A stretch of DNA of 64,000 nucleotides from Mycobacterium sp. Marseille-P9652 (GCF_902652685.1 NZ_CACRUY010000002.1:124001-188000), one strand, 5' to 3'; numbered from the stretch's first letter, positions 46,386 through 56,311 are shown. The notes: generated by a model from the letters alone, not told the origin. Made by a program: numbers and translations.

Positions 46386-46859
46386 TCAGACCTCTAAGTC
46401 TTTTCGCAGCTTGTCCACGTGCCCCGTGGCCTTCACGTTGTACTGCGCGACGGCGATCTTGCCCTTCTCGTCGACCACGAACGTCGACCGGATGACGCCC
46501 TTGACGGTCTTGCCGTACATCTTCTTCTCGCCGTAGGTGCCCCAGGCCGTCAGCACCTTGCGCTCGGGATCGGACAGCAGTGGGAACGTCAGCTTCTCGG
46601 CGTCGCGGAACTTGGCGAGCTTCTCCGGCTTGTCCGGGGAGATGCCGACGACGTCGATGCCGGCGTCGTTGAGCTCGCGCAGGTTGTCGCGGAAGTCGCA
46701 CGCTTGCTTGGTGCAGCCCGGCGTGGAGGCGGCCGGGTAGAAGTAGACGATGACCCGTCGTCCCTTGTAGTCGGACAGCTTCACCGTGTTGCCGTCGGCG
46801 TCGGGGAGGCTGAAGGTGGGGGCCTTGTCGCCCGGAGCCAGCCGAGTGGGTTCGGTCAA
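46386..46859 (-). CDS. bcp: bacterioferritin comigratory protein (peroxiredoxin Q)
   Basis: 157 aa thiol peroxidase. The peroxidatic Cys is in YFYPAASTPGCTKQACDFRDN, with the second Cys five residues later as in 2-Cys atypical Bcp proteins. It reduces peroxides with thioredoxin as donor. The start appears to be TTG 46859 with a purine-rich AGAGAAAGG upstream; no ATG fits. It is divergent from the DUF3618 gene, the same neighbour as in M. tuberculosis (bcp = Rv2521). Confidence 0.95.
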   Translation of the reverse strand: MTEPTRLAPGDKAPTFSLPDADGNTVKLSDYKGRRVIVYFYPAASTPGCTKQACDFRDNLRELNDAGIDVVGISPDKPEKLAKFRDAEKLTFPLLSDPERKVLTAWGTYGEKKMYGKTVKGVIRSTFVVDEKGKIAVAQYNVKATGHVDKLRKDLEV

Positions 46860-46955
46860 CGTTCTGCCTTTCTCTTCACCGGAGCGTTGGGGGTAATGCC
46901 AGCTGATCTAGGGTAGTGCGGGCAGGTGCATCAGGTGGAGTTGGAGGACAGAGAC

Positions 46956-47183
46956 GTGGCGGATCGCGATCCCGAGGTCATCAAGCAGGAGATCGACCAA
47001 GCCCGCGACCAGCTGGCGGCCACCGTCGACTCGCTTGCCGAGCGGGCGAATCCCCGTCGCCTCGCCGACGACCTCAAGGCCCGGGCCGTCGAGTTCGTCA
47101 GCAAACCGGCGGTGATCGCCACCCTCGTCGGCATCTCGTCCGTCGTGGTGATTGTCGTGGTGCGCCGGGTCAGGGATCGCTGA
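46956..47183 (+). CDS. DUF3618 small membrane protein (Rv2520c-like)
   Basis: 75 aa, the same length as Rv2520c. An N-terminal charged helix (EVIKQEIDQARDQLAATVDSLAERANPRRLADD) is the DUF3618 signature and is followed by one C-terminal membrane segment (AVIATLVGISSVVVIVVV) and a basic end. GTG 46956 is chosen over GTG 46926 because GGAGG lies just before it and the length then matches the orthologue. The stop overlaps the convergent DUF3556 gene by 14 bp. Function unknown. Confidence 0.88.
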   Translation: MADRDPEVIKQEIDQARDQLAATVDSLAERANPRRLADDLKARAVEFVSKPAVIATLVGISSVVVIVVVRRVRDR

Positions 47184-48918
47184 CGCCGGCACCGGCGGCG
47201 CTCTGCACGTGCACCGGTAGGTCGTCGGCCCACGGCTGGGTGATCACCATGTCATCGACGTTGATGTAGCCCCGCTCGAACTCGCCCGTCGCCGCGTCGA
47301 CGAGCCGGTACTCCTGCCGCTGCCGGTGGATGGGCTGGGCGTCGAGGATCACCACGCGCACCTCGCCCGGGTCGAACCCGCACCGCTGCTGCAGCGCCTC
47401 GACGAGGCACTCGTTGTGCAGGTGGCCGTCGCCGAAGTTCCAGCCCAGCACCATCGCGCAGAGGATCTCGCCCTCGCACAGGTTGTATTCGCCCTCGTCG
47501 CAGCCGGCCATCGCCCGGTGCGCCAGCGTGAACAGCCCCCGCCCGTGGGTGTTCATCCCGCGGAACGCCATGGCCAGGTGGAGCGGCACCAGGGTCGCCT
47601 CCCTGGAGCCGTAGAGCCGCTCGAGCTGCAGGTGTTGCATCGGGCCGAGCGCGCGGGAACCGACGCGGAACTTCTCGTCGGCCGACGGCTTGACGCACCA
47701 CAGCGTGGTGTCCCAGTTGCCGGCGTAGTACCGCATTCCTGGCAGGAAAGACACCTTGCGCGGGTACAGATTTCCGATGATGACGGTGCCGGCGATCACC
47801 GCGAACAGGATGGCGATCGCCCATGGGTGCGTGACGTTGGCCAGCCCCAGGTTCGCGTGCGCCACGAACAGCGACAGCACCCCGAAGATCATGAACACGT
47901 TCCACTCCAGCGGCACACCCATCGGGAAGGCCAGCAGGATGTTGAGGTGGAACACGATCATCACGAACGCGGCGATCGCCGTCGGCCAGCCACCGTGGGA
48001 GAAGAACAGCACCAGGGGTACCAGCCCTTCCACCGCCGTGGAGAAGTGGGCGATGATGCCGGACAACGCGCTGGGCCGCAGGTCGTCCGGGTAGTCCTTG
48101 AACAGCGATCGCTTGAGGATGCCGCTGGGGATGAAGGGGTTGTTGGCCAGCATCGTCGAGATGACGAACGGGAAGTGCCGGGTGAGCTTGGAGGTCGCGG
48201 CGCCGAGCCAGATGACCATGAAGACCACCTTGGCCCCGACCACGATGTCGGCCCCGGAGAACAGGAACACCAGCGCCAGCGGGCCGTACACCTCGCCACG
48301 CGCCGCGAGGAATATCACCTTGTCGCGCAAACTGATTGCCGCGAGGACCGCGAGGACGGCGACGGTCTCCCACCGCGGCAACACGCCGATCATGGTGCCC
48401 AGGGCGGGAATTGGCCCGGTTCCGTCGGACACGAGCGCCGTCACGAGCAAGGCGAGCAGGGCGCCGTAGAGCAGCGCGTCGACGGCGGTTCTGTCGTTGC
48501 CCTTGGTCAGCGGCACCCGATTCGGCCACGGGGGCAGCCGAATCGTGCCGGGGCGCAACCAGTACAGGATCGAGCCCATCGGCGGGAAGTAACGCCCGGC
48601 CAGCGGGCCGAAACAGCAACCGAGGCCGACGACTTCGAACAGCATCGTGTAGAGGACGGCCTTCTGGAACACGATCGGCTCCGACCACCACGAGCCCACG
48701 TCGATGAAGCCGCCGATGCCCCTTGTGGTCCACGCGAAGAGCCAGCCGCCCAGGATGTAGAGGGCGATCTTGACGCCGTACATCAGGTGCATCACCAGCG
48801 GGGTGCCGAAGCCGTTTTCCGCGATGTGGCGCGCCATCGGAATGATCCGCTCGGCGCGGGTGCGTGCGCTCCAGTCGACCGGGTCGACGACGGGCAGGTT
48901 GGGCTGGATGAACCCCAT
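47170..48918 (-). CDS. DUF3556 polytopic membrane protein
   Basis: 582 aa. About 10 hydrophobic segments lie between residues 40 and 380, then a soluble C-terminal domain of about 190 residues with conserved Cys, His and Trp (WDTTLWCVKP, GWNFGDGHLHNECLVEALQQRCGF). This matches mycobacterial DUF3556 proteins of unknown function. The start ATG follows AAGGAGCTGCC, a very good ribosome-binding site. In H37Rv, as I recall, no such gene stands at this position, so it may be part of a local insertion. The size and layout suggest a membrane enzyme or transporter, but no catalytic motif is recognised. Confidence 0.82.
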   Translation of the reverse strand: MGFIQPNLPVVDPVDWSARTRAERIIPMARHIAENGFGTPLVMHLMYGVKIALYILGGWLFAWTTRGIGGFIDVGSWWSEPIVFQKAVLYTMLFEVVGLGCCFGPLAGRYFPPMGSILYWLRPGTIRLPPWPNRVPLTKGNDRTAVDALLYGALLALLVTALVSDGTGPIPALGTMIGVLPRWETVAVLAVLAAISLRDKVIFLAARGEVYGPLALVFLFSGADIVVGAKVVFMVIWLGAATSKLTRHFPFVISTMLANNPFIPSGILKRSLFKDYPDDLRPSALSGIIAHFSTAVEGLVPLVLFFSHGGWPTAIAAFVMIVFHLNILLAFPMGVPLEWNVFMIFGVLSLFVAHANLGLANVTHPWAIAILFAVIAGTVIIGNLYPRKVSFLPGMRYYAGNWDTTLWCVKPSADEKFRVGSRALGPMQHLQLERLYGSREATLVPLHLAMAFRGMNTHGRGLFTLAHRAMAGCDEGEYNLCEGEILCAMVLGWNFGDGHLHNECLVEALQQRCGFDPGEVRVVILDAQPIHRQRQEYRLVDAATGEFERGYINVDDMVITQPWADDLPVHVQSAAGAGVSDP

Positions 48919-49004
48919 GGCAGCTCCTTCGTCGCAGCTGTGTCTGGGGAGAAGCTACCTCTAAGGGGCGATTGTGCGGTCGCGTATCAGGCCGTGCCGA
49001 TGTG

Positions 49005-49145
49005 TCAATTGCCGATGGGTGGCCGCGGCTGGCCGGCCACCGGGGGGAACGGGCCCTCGCCCTCTTCGGGCACCACCGGTTCGGGGTTGGACTCGGCGTC
49101 GCCGGTGGTGTCGTCGGACGCGTCGTCCTCGCGGTGTCGGTTCAT
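49005..49145 (-). CDS. small acidic hypothetical protein (46 aa)
   Basis: A 46-residue Glu/Asp/Pro-rich protein (MNRHREDDASDDTTGDAESN at the start, ending in PPIGN). It is supported by GAGGAAGGA just before ATG 49145 and a SigF-like promoter 35 nt upstream. It is probably disordered. No homologue is recognised. The rest of the gap between 48919 and tRNA-Lys holds nothing else of note. Confidence 0.5.
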   Translation of the reverse strand: MNRHREDDASDDTTGDAESNPEPVVPEEGEGPFPPVAGQPRPPIGN

Positions 49146-49179
49146 CGCTGGTGTCCTTCCTCGATTGATGGGTGAACCC

Positions 49180-49204
49180 ATACCCACGTTCGGTGAGGTG
49201 TACC
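49180..49204 (-). promoter_or_regulatory. possible SigF-type promoter
   Basis: On the minus strand: GGTA, 15 nt, GGGTAT, with the -10 ending 34 nt before the small ORF start at 49145. This resembles GGTTT-N15/16-GGGTAT with a -35 mismatch. Confidence 0.35.
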
Positions 49205-49277
49205 GCGATCGAGGGAGGACCGTCTGCGCGTGCCGCGAGGGTCGGGGCGCGTCAACGCCCCGAAATACGCTCTGAGG

Positions 49278-49350
<73 letters not shown>

Positions 49351-49465
49351 TTGGTCGGCCGAGACCGCGTAGGCGACAATAACAGGCTTCCTGCCGCTGC
49401 GCGAAATCCCCGATTGGACCCAGGATAGCTGGCGAGCCGGTGCGCCTGGCCGGCCGCTTAGCGGG

Positions 49466-49496
49466 CCCGCGGCGGACGCGGGCGCGCCGCCGCGGG
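49466..49496 (-). terminator. strong GC hairpin downstream of the Eis-family gene
   Basis: CCCGCGGCGG-N11-CCGCCGCGGG is a perfect 10-bp stem, 34 nt past the stop of the acetyltransferase gene (49530). No T-tract follows, as is common for mycobacterial hairpins proposed to act as terminators. Confidence 0.45.
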
Positions 49497-49529
49497 TGTG
49501 CTAACGAAACCGTGCGTGGCACAACGCAA

Positions 49530-50771
49530 TCAGAAGAGCGTCCCGCAGTACGGCGCCCGGTCGGTGACGAAGGCCGCATCCATCTCGCGGGCCACCCCGG
49601 GACGGAGCTCGGTGAGGCGGCCGGCCCGCAGGACGTCGGACGCCCGGTGCGCACCCATGTAGATCGTCGCCAGTTCGCCCAAACCCATCTCGACATCGGG
49701 CTTCCCCCCGTCGTGAGGGGTGCATTTTCCGACGCCGTCGCGGGTCTGCAGCAGGAATCGTCCCCCGTTGAGGCCAAGCGGGTCGTTGACGTCGAGAACG
49801 AGGTCGACATCCGCGTTGTAGGCCCGGGCGCCGAGCACCTCCGGGACATCGTTGATCCGCACCCACAGGAAGTCGGTCATGCCCGCGGTCGCGGCGGCGC
49901 GCTGGTCTTTCAGCTTGAGGGGCAGCGGGTCGTCGACGGGCAGTTCGATCCGTATCTCGTCGAACATCTCCAGGGCCAGGAGAGCCTGGAGCAGGGCGGT
50001 GTGGGCTTCCTCGGTGATCGCGCAGAAGTCCTCGACCACCACCGTGCCGAACGGCGGCCGGAACGCGTGATATTTCTGGTCGACGATCCGGTACGTCAGG
50101 AAGCCGTCCGGATGAACGGTGTGGTACAGCGCGGACCTGTTGCCCCGTTGCGTCGCCCGGTCTTCCAAGAAGTCCGCCCACCACGCGTCGCTGCGACTCA
50201 CCGCCCCAGTCGTCACCGCGCGCCACCGGTCGTAGATCGCGGGCAGGCTGTTCCTGGCCTCGGCGGCGGCGATCTCGCGGGCCCGGCTACTGCCCGGCCG
50301 GTCGCGGAGTTTGGCCAGGCGACGGTCGATGGAATAGGTCTGGCTGTAGCTCGCCACGCCGGCGCCGAAGTTGTCATACATCGAGGTCTGCGTGGGAACG
50401 CCGAAGACGATCGGATAGCCGCGGTCGAGCAGGATTTGTAGGCCTTGCGCACTGAGCTGCGCCCAAATGCCTTCTCCCTGATGCGTCGACGCCACCGCGA
50501 TCATGGTCAGCCACGCCGACCGCAGGCTGGTGTTTCGGGGGACCGTCAGCTCGACGGGATAGATGATCGACGTCCCGACCACGAAAGGGTGCTGCGGATC
50601 CGAGGTGTCCTCAGCGAGGAGAATGTTTTCCAGTTCGACCCGCCGTCGCCAGGCTTCGACCGTCCGCTCGTCCACCGGATCACCGAAGGTGCGGGCCTGG
50701 TTCGCGTAAAGCGCCTGCCAGTCGTCGTCGGTCGGGTGCCTGATGTCGAGGGCGTCGTCCGCTGTGGTCAT
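49530..50771 (-). CDS. Eis-family N-acetyltransferase
   Basis: 413 aa, the length of Eis proteins. An N-terminal GNAT domain with the acetyl-CoA loop (AVASTHQGEGIWAQLSAQG) is followed by TSMYDNFGAG, whose Tyr corresponds to the catalytic Tyr of Eis, then a second GNAT-like region and a C-terminal SCP2-like domain ending in an aromatic residue (YCGTLF), as the Eis C-terminus does to place its carboxylate in the active site. Eis acetylates amines on aminoglycosides and proteins. The canonical eis (Rv2416c) lies elsewhere in M. tuberculosis, so this is probably a paralogue. It is divergent from an MmpL gene. ATG 50771 fits the family N-terminus. Confidence 0.85.
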   Translation of the reverse strand: MTTADDALDIRHPTDDDWQALYANQARTFGDPVDERTVEAWRRRVELENILLAEDTSDPQHPFVVGTSIIYPVELTVPRNTSLRSAWLTMIAVASTHQGEGIWAQLSAQGLQILLDRGYPIVFGVPTQTSMYDNFGAGVASYSQTYSIDRRLAKLRDRPGSSRAREIAAAEARNSLPAIYDRWRAVTTGAVSRSDAWWADFLEDRATQRGNRSALYHTVHPDGFLTYRIVDQKYHAFRPPFGTVVVEDFCAITEEAHTALLQALLALEMFDEIRIELPVDDPLPLKLKDQRAAATAGMTDFLWVRINDVPEVLGARAYNADVDLVLDVNDPLGLNGGRFLLQTRDGVGKCTPHDGGKPDVEMGLGELATIYMGAHRASDVLRAGRLTELRPGVAREMDAAFVTDRAPYCGTLF

Positions 50772-51003
50772 TCGCTCGTCCAATCCATAACCGGCTGAAC
50801 GCAACCGGGCCTGATGCACGCGCCAGAGGCTATTTCCCGGGTCGCCGTTTCGTGCAGTACCCCGGACCTTGACCGCCAAACGTCCGGGCGCTGTGAGCGG
50901 TGCGTATCACAGTTGCGCACAAGCACATCGCTTCGCGGTGCCGGCTTCAAGAGTCATACGCCGGGAATTGGGTACAGGGGTGAGGATCGGAGGGGGAAGG
51001 CGG

Positions 51004-53385
51004 ATGCTGCAAGCGACGACCCGACTTGCCATCGCCGCCCCCCGACGCATCATTGCGGTCGCCGTCCTGGCGCTGGTGGGCGCCGCCGTCTTCGGGCTGC
51101 CGGTGGTGAACAAGCTGTCGGGCGGCGGTTTTCAGGACCCGACCGCGGAATCGTCCCGCGCGACAGACATTCTCAAAGACAAGTTCGGCCAGACCGATCA
51201 GAAAATGCTGATCGTGCTGACCGCACCCGGCGGGCCTCGCGGCGACCAGGCGCGGCGGGTCGCCACCGACCTCGTCGACAACCTGCGACGGTCCCCCTGG
51301 GTGCTGGACGTGTCCTCGGCGTGGACGTCCCCGCCGCAGGTCGCCGCCCAACTCGTCAGCAAGGACGGCAAGTCCGGGATGGTCGTGGCCGACCTCAAGG
51401 GCGGGGAGAACGCGGCGCAGGAATACGCCAGCACCCTGACCCGCCAACTCGTGCACGATCGTGATGGGGTCACCATGCGCGCGGGCGGCATGGCCGTCGC
51501 GTATGCGCAGATCAACGATCAGAACGAGCGCGACCTCGTCCTCATGGAGGCCATCGCGATACCGCTGAGCTTCGCGGTTCTGGTCTGGGTGCTCGGTGGC
51601 GTGGTGGCGGCGGCGCTGCCCATCGTCGTGGGCGCGCTGGCCATCGTCTGCACCATGTCGGTCCTGCGGCTGATCAGTGTCGCCACCGACGTGTCGACCT
51701 ACGCACTGGACCTGAGCATCGCGATGGGCCTGGCCCTGGCGATCGACTACAACCTGCTGATCATCAGCCGCTACCGCGAAGAACTGGCACGGTGCGGCGA
51801 CCGGGAGCGCGCGCTGTACCGCACGATGGCCACCGCCGGGCGGACCGTGCTGTTCTCCGCCACCACCGTCGGCTTGTCGATGGCCGTCATGGCGCTGTTC
51901 CCGATGTACTTCCTGAAGTCGTCGGCCTACACCATCGTGGCGACCGCGGTGATCGTCGCGCTCGCTGCGGTCGTGGTCACGCCCGCCGCCATTGCGCTGC
52001 TGGGCCCGCGCCTGGACGCGCTCGACGCCCGCCGGTTGCTGCACCGTTCGGTGCCGCGCGCCAGATCGTGGCGCGACCACGCGCACACGCCGACGACCGG
52101 GCAGTTCTGGTACCGCTCGACGAAGTTCGTGCTGCACCACTCCCTGCCGGTCGGGCTGAGCGTCGTCGCGCTGTTGCTGCTGCTCGGCGTCCCGTTCCTG
52201 GGCGTGAAGTGGGGTTTTCCCGACGAGCGCGTGCTGCCCCGCTCGGCGTCGTCGCGCCAGGTCGCCGACATGTTGGACAACGACTTCGCCAACGCCTTGG
52301 GCAACGGGCTCTCGGTTGTGGTGCCGGACGCGCGCGGCGTGACCCCCGTCGATCTGGAGCGCTACGCCGCCGCGCTCTCCCGCGTCCCCGACGTGTCCGC
52401 GGTCACCGCCCCAACCGGCACCTTCGTCGCCGGAAACCTGGTCGGACCGCCCGCCGCGCCCGCCGGCGTAGCCGACGACAGCGCGTTCTTCACCGTCGCA
52501 AGCACCGCGCCGCTCTACTCGAAGGCCTCCGCCACCCAACTCGACCGGCTACACCGCGTCGCGGGCCCGGCGGGGCGCTCGGTCGAGATGACGGGGCTGG
52601 CGCAGATCAACCGGGACAGCGTCGACGCCATCACCCACCGCCTGCCGCTCGTGCTGGCGCTGATCGCCGTTGTCACGTTCGTGCTGTTGTTCCTGCTCAC
52701 CGGCAGCGCGGTGCTGCCTCTGCAGGCGCTGGTGTGCAACGTGTTGTCGCTGACCGCCGCGTTCGGGGCGATGGTGTGGATCTTCCAGGACGGGCACCTC
52801 GGCGCGCTGGGGACGACCGCCAACGGCACGCTCAACGCGAACATCCCGGTGCTGCTGTTCTGCATCGCCTTCGGGCTGGCCATGGACTACGAGGTGTTCC
52901 TGGTCTCCCGGATCCACGAGTACTGGCTCGCCTGTCCGGCGGCTCACGAGAAGCGGCCGATTCCCGCCGAGGCCCGCGCCGCCACCGACGAGAGCACGGC
53001 GCTGGGCATCGCGGGCATCGGCCGGGTGGTCACCACGGCCGCGCTGGTGATGTCGATCTCGTTCGCCGCGCTGATCCCCGCCCACGTGTCCTTCATGCGG
53101 ATGCTCGGCCTCGGCCTCACGCTGGCCGTGTTCGCCGACGCCACCCTGGTGCGGATGGTCCTCGTCCCCGCCTTCCTCCACCTGCTCGGCCGCTGGACCT
53201 GGTGGGCGCCCGGGCCGCTGGCAGCGCTGCGCGGTCGGTTGTCGACCGGTGAAGCCGGTGCCGCGGCAGGGCGTGGCCCGGACGAGGCCGACGTTGCGGC
53301 GCACGTGATCAGAAGGTGGCCCACCGCGGAAGTGCCGGACGAGGGCCGTCATGAGTTGGCGCGCAACGACGTTCACATCCCATGA
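51004..53385 (+). CDS. MmpL-family RND transporter
   Basis: 793 aa with two repeats of the RND fold: membrane segments near residues 15-35, a periplasmic loop, five segments (about 175-345), then a repeat from about 385 onward. The proton-relay Asp-Tyr pairs are present in both halves (AIDYNLLIISRYREE and AMDYEVFLVSRIHEYW). MmpL proteins export lipids or siderophores. It is shorter than many MmpLs, closer to MmpL13-type length. ATG 51004 has GGAGGGGGAAGG upstream. No mmpS gene is adjacent; the DMT transporter gene follows after 27 nt. The cargo is unknown. Confidence 0.9.
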   Translation: MLQATTRLAIAAPRRIIAVAVLALVGAAVFGLPVVNKLSGGGFQDPTAESSRATDILKDKFGQTDQKMLIVLTAPGGPRGDQARRVATDLVDNLRRSPWVLDVSSAWTSPPQVAAQLVSKDGKSGMVVADLKGGENAAQEYASTLTRQLVHDRDGVTMRAGGMAVAYAQINDQNERDLVLMEAIAIPLSFAVLVWVLGGVVAAALPIVVGALAIVCTMSVLRLISVATDVSTYALDLSIAMGLALAIDYNLLIISRYREELARCGDRERALYRTMATAGRTVLFSATTVGLSMAVMALFPMYFLKSSAYTIVATAVIVALAAVVVTPAAIALLGPRLDALDARRLLHRSVPRARSWRDHAHTPTTGQFWYRSTKFVLHHSLPVGLSVVALLLLLGVPFLGVKWGFPDERVLPRSASSRQVADMLDNDFANALGNGLSVVVPDARGVTPVDLERYAAALSRVPDVSAVTAPTGTFVAGNLVGPPAAPAGVADDSAFFTVASTAPLYSKASATQLDRLHRVAGPAGRSVEMTGLAQINRDSVDAITHRLPLVLALIAVVTFVLLFLLTGSAVLPLQALVCNVLSLTAAFGAMVWIFQDGHLGALGTTANGTLNANIPVLLFCIAFGLAMDYEVFLVSRIHEYWLACPAAHEKRPIPAEARAATDESTALGIAGIGRVVTTAALVMSISFAALIPAHVSFMRMLGLGLTLAVFADATLVRMVLVPAFLHLLGRWTWWAPGPLAALRGRLSTGEAGAAAGRGPDEADVAAHVIRRWPTAEVPDEGRHELARNDVHIP

Positions 53386-53412
53386 GGCGTCGAGCCGGCA
53401 GGAAGATCCCCG

Positions 53413-54315
53413 ATGGATAAGACGGACGTCGCCGCACTGCTGGCGTTGGGTTCCGCGCTGTGCATCGCGCTCGGCGACGTGCTCCAGCAACGCGCGGCGC
53501 ACTGCATCACCGACCGATCGGTGGGTCACGTGGAGCTGATGACGGGCCTGCTTCGCAATCGGCGGTGGTGGTGGGGCTCCCTGCTGCTCGTGGTGAGCAT
53601 CGCGTTGCAGGCGGCGGCGTTGGGGGAGGGGTCGGTGCTGCTCGTGCAGGCGCTGCTCACGCTGTCGGTGCTGTTCGCGCTGCCGATCAACGCCCGGCTG
53701 TGGCATCGCACCGTCACCGGCCGCGAGTGGGTTTGGGCCGGACTGCTCACGGTGGCCGTGATCGTGGTCGTCACGGTGGGCAACCCGGGTGCCGGTCGTT
53801 CTGACGCACCGCTGGGAACCTGGGCCGCGGTGGTGGCGGTTTTGGGTCCGCTGTTGGTCGCATGCGTCGTGGTCGGCCGGACTCGCGGTGGCGTGGTGGC
53901 CGCCGTGCTGTTTGCGTTCGTGTCGGGATCGCTGTGGGGGGTTTTTGCGGTGCTGACCAAGGAGGTCGTCGCCCGACTCGGCGACGGGCCATGGGCGGTC
54001 GCCAGAACGCCCGAGCTCTACGCCTGCGTCCTGGTGGCGCTGGGCGGCCTCGTGTGGAGCCAGTCGGCGTTTCAGGCCGGCCCCCTGACGGCCTCGATGC
54101 CCACGCTGGAGATGTCCCAGCCGGTCGTCGGGGCGGCGCTGGGCGTCGTCGTCCTGGACGAGACGCTCAACGCGAGCGGCGCCGGGCTGGTCGTCCTCGC
54201 GGTCGCGGTGGTGGTGATGACGGCGGCGATCGTCAAACTCGCGCGCGTCGATGCCGTCGCCATCGCCGACAGGGTCGAGTCACACCTCCAGGACACCGTC
54301 GGCCAACTTTCGTAG
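53413..54315 (+). CDS. DMT-family membrane transporter (EamA-like)
   Basis: 300 aa with about ten membrane segments from end to end and the two-fold repeat of drug/metabolite transporters; [18 protein letters not shown] at the start and [23 protein letters not shown] in the second half are typical of the mycobacterial DMT subgroup. It lies 27 nt after the MmpL gene and may be in the same transcript. Substrate not predictable. Confidence 0.85.
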   Translation: MDKTDVAALLALGSALCIALGDVLQQRAAHCITDRSVGHVELMTGLLRNRRWWWGSLLLVVSIALQAAALGEGSVLLVQALLTLSVLFALPINARLWHRTVTGREWVWAGLLTVAVIVVVTVGNPGAGRSDAPLGTWAAVVAVLGPLLVACVVVGRTRGGVVAAVLFAFVSGSLWGVFAVLTKEVVARLGDGPWAVARTPELYACVLVALGGLVWSQSAFQAGPLTASMPTLEMSQPVVGAALGVVVLDETLNASGAGLVVLAVAVVVMTAAIVKLARVDAVAIADRVESHLQDTVGQLS

Positions 54316-54485
54316 CCGGGCCGGCACCCGCCGGAACAGGAATTTCCGCACGCCGGATCCCGAATTGGCAACACCCTGGGCGCGACATTTCGACTGGCGC
54401 CGCGGGGCGCCCGGAAACCATTACAATTCTTCCGATTCATGGTCAGCGGCGACCAGTTCGCGGAAATCAGATGGAAGGTCACCGG

Positions 54486-55682
54486 GTGTCGGGTTCGCGT
54501 GTACGCCGGTCGTGGCTGGCTGTGGCACTGGCCACGGTCGCCGTGTTCGGCGCTGCCTGCGGCGGCGGTCAGCAGGCCGCGCCGACGAAGGTGATCTTCA
54601 ACAAGGGCACGCCGTTCGCGGACCTGCTGGTCCCCAAGCTGACCGCCTCGGTGAGCGACGGCGCCGTCGGCGTGACGGTGGACTCACCGGTGACGGTGAG
54701 CGTGTCCTACGGCGTCCTCAAGTCGGTGACGATGGTCAACTCCAACGGTCGGTCCATCAGCGGGCAGCTCAGCCCCGACGGGCTGCGGTGGCAGACCACC
54801 GAGCAGCTCGGCTACAACAGGCGCTACACGCTGAGCGTGAAGGCGCTGGGGCTCGGGGGCTCGGCGAGCCGGCAGATGACCTTCCAGACCAGTTCGCCGG
54901 CGCACCTGACCATGCCCTACGTCAGCCCGGCCGAGGGCGACGTGGTGGGCATCGGTGAGCCGGTGGCCATCCGCTTCGACGAGAACATCGCCGACCGCGC
55001 GGCGGCCCAGAAGGCCATCGTCATCACCACCAATCCGCCCGTCGAAGGCGCGTTCTACTGGCTGAACAACCGCGAAGTGCGTTGGCGCCCAGAGCATTTC
55101 TGGAAGTCCGGGACATCGATCGATGTGGCGGTCAACACCTACGGCGTCGACCTGGGCGACGGCATGTTCGGTGAGGACAACGTCAAGACCCACTTCACCA
55201 TCGGCGACGAGGTCATTTCCACGGCCGACGACACGACCAAGATGGTGACCGTTCGGGTGAACGGCGAAGTCGTCAAGACCATGCCCACCTCCATGGGCAA
55301 GGACAGCACCCCGACGGCCAACGGCTTCTACATCATCGGCGGACGGTTCAAGCACATCATCATGGACTCGTCGACCTACGGCGTTCCCGTCAACTCGCCC
55401 AACGGATATCGCACCGAAGTCGACTGGGCCACCCAGATGTCGTACAGCGGCGTGTTCGTGCACTCGGCGCCATGGTCCGTGGGCGCACAGGGGCACACCA
55501 ACACCAGCCACGGGTGCCTGAACGTGAGTCCGAGCAACGCCGAGTGGTTCTACGACCACAGCAAGAGCGGCGACATCGTCGAGGTGATCAACACCGTGGG
55601 CGGAACGCTGCCGGGAACCGAGGGGCTGGGCGACTGGAACGTCCCGTGGCCGGTGTGGAAAGCCGGTAACGCCAACACCTAG
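54486..55682 (+). CDS. ldtB: L,D-transpeptidase lipoprotein (LppS/LdtMt2 orthologue)
   Basis: 398 aa from GTG 54486 (GGAAGG well spaced before it; ATG 54471 is possible). The N-terminal signal ends in a lipobox FGAAC, so it is anchored in the outer leaflet of the plasma membrane. Two Ig-like domains follow, then the YkuD catalytic domain (about 235-365) with [22 protein letters not shown], nucleophile Cys about 344. It forms 3-3 peptidoglycan cross-links and is a carbapenem target. It aligns with M. tuberculosis Rv2518c (LppS, LdtMt2) as I recall it. Confidence 0.95.
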   Translation: MSGSRVRRSWLAVALATVAVFGAACGGGQQAAPTKVIFNKGTPFADLLVPKLTASVSDGAVGVTVDSPVTVSVSYGVLKSVTMVNSNGRSISGQLSPDGLRWQTTEQLGYNRRYTLSVKALGLGGSASRQMTFQTSSPAHLTMPYVSPAEGDVVGIGEPVAIRFDENIADRAAAQKAIVITTNPPVEGAFYWLNNREVRWRPEHFWKSGTSIDVAVNTYGVDLGDGMFGEDNVKTHFTIGDEVISTADDTTKMVTVRVNGEVVKTMPTSMGKDSTPTANGFYIIGGRFKHIIMDSSTYGVPVNSPNGYRTEVDWATQMSYSGVFVHSAPWSVGAQGHTNTSHGCLNVSPSNAEWFYDHSKSGDIVEVINTVGGTLPGTEGLGDWNVPWPVWKAGNANT

Positions 55683-55786
55683 TGGCCGCTTCGGCCGCAG
55701 CGTCAAATGGTGCTGCTGTCAGGCACATAAGTCATTCATAGGTTGCACTGAGGTACCCCTTATTCCGGGCCGGGTACCCAACACGC

Positions 55787-56131
55787 ATGAGGAAAACGAT
55801 TCGCATCGCAACATCATCCTTGGCGCTGGCCGGCGGCCTGGGACTCGCGGGCCTCGGGGCGGCGGCCGTCGCCGACGCGCAGCCCATCGCCCCCGCACCC
55901 GTCTACCACTGGTGCCCCGGTGAGTGGTGGGACCCGGGCTGGGGCTTCAACTGGGACGGCGGCCGCTGCCACGACGACTTCTACCGCGACGGTGACGCCC
56001 ACGATCAATGGCACTACCGCGGCGGCGGCGACCGTGATCACTGGCAGGGCGGCCCGGGAGACCGTGACCACTGGCAGGGCGGTCCAGGGGACCGTGATCA
56101 CTGGCAGGGTGGCCCCGGCGGCCGCCACTGA
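55787..56131 (+). CDS. secreted protein with GDRDHWQGGP repeats
   Basis: 114 aa. The signal peptide (about 1-32, ending ADA-QP) is followed by PVYHWCPGEWWDPGWGFNWDGGRCHDDF, with two Cys, a motif seen in other small secreted mycobacterial proteins, including that at 45972. The C-terminal third is a low-complexity His/Asp/Trp/Gly region with three tandem 10-residue repeats, GDRDHWQGGP. His/Asp-rich repeats may bind metal, but this is a guess. It lies 104 nt after ldtB. Confidence 0.78.
   Translation: MRKTIRIATSSLALAGGLGLAGLGAAAVADAQPIAPAPVYHWCPGEWWDPGWGFNWDGGRCHDDFYRDGDAHDQWHYRGGGDRDHWQGGPGDRDHWQGGPGDRDHWQGGPGGRH
56027..56116 (+). repeat. three tandem 30-bp coding repeats
   Basis: Three in-frame copies (56027-56056, 56057-56086, 56087-56116) encode GDRDHWQGGP each time. 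Copies differ only by a few, mostly silent, changes. Copy number could vary between strains. Confidence 0.9.
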
Positions 56132-56247
56132 TTGCCGCTGACCTAGTCGACGGGTCGCCCACCGGGCGGCCCGTCGAATCCCGGCGGTTCTCACCGGGGG
56201 GTAGGCGAAGGGACTCGGCGTCAAGGTCCGGGAAGGCACTGAAAAGG

Positions 56248-56263
56248 AAGTAGTCGTCTACTT
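56248..56263. promoter_or_regulatory. palindrome AAGTAG-TCGT-CTACTT upstream of the PE gene
   Basis: A perfect 6-bp inverted repeat with a 4-nt centre, 48 nt before the PE gene start. It may be an operator; no matching regulator is recognised, though BlaI-type sites have similar TAC/GTA arms. Confidence 0.4.
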
Positions 56264-56311
56264 AAGCCGATCTCCGCCAGAGGCTCGATCCTGCTGGTAG
56301 GAGGTGCGGAG

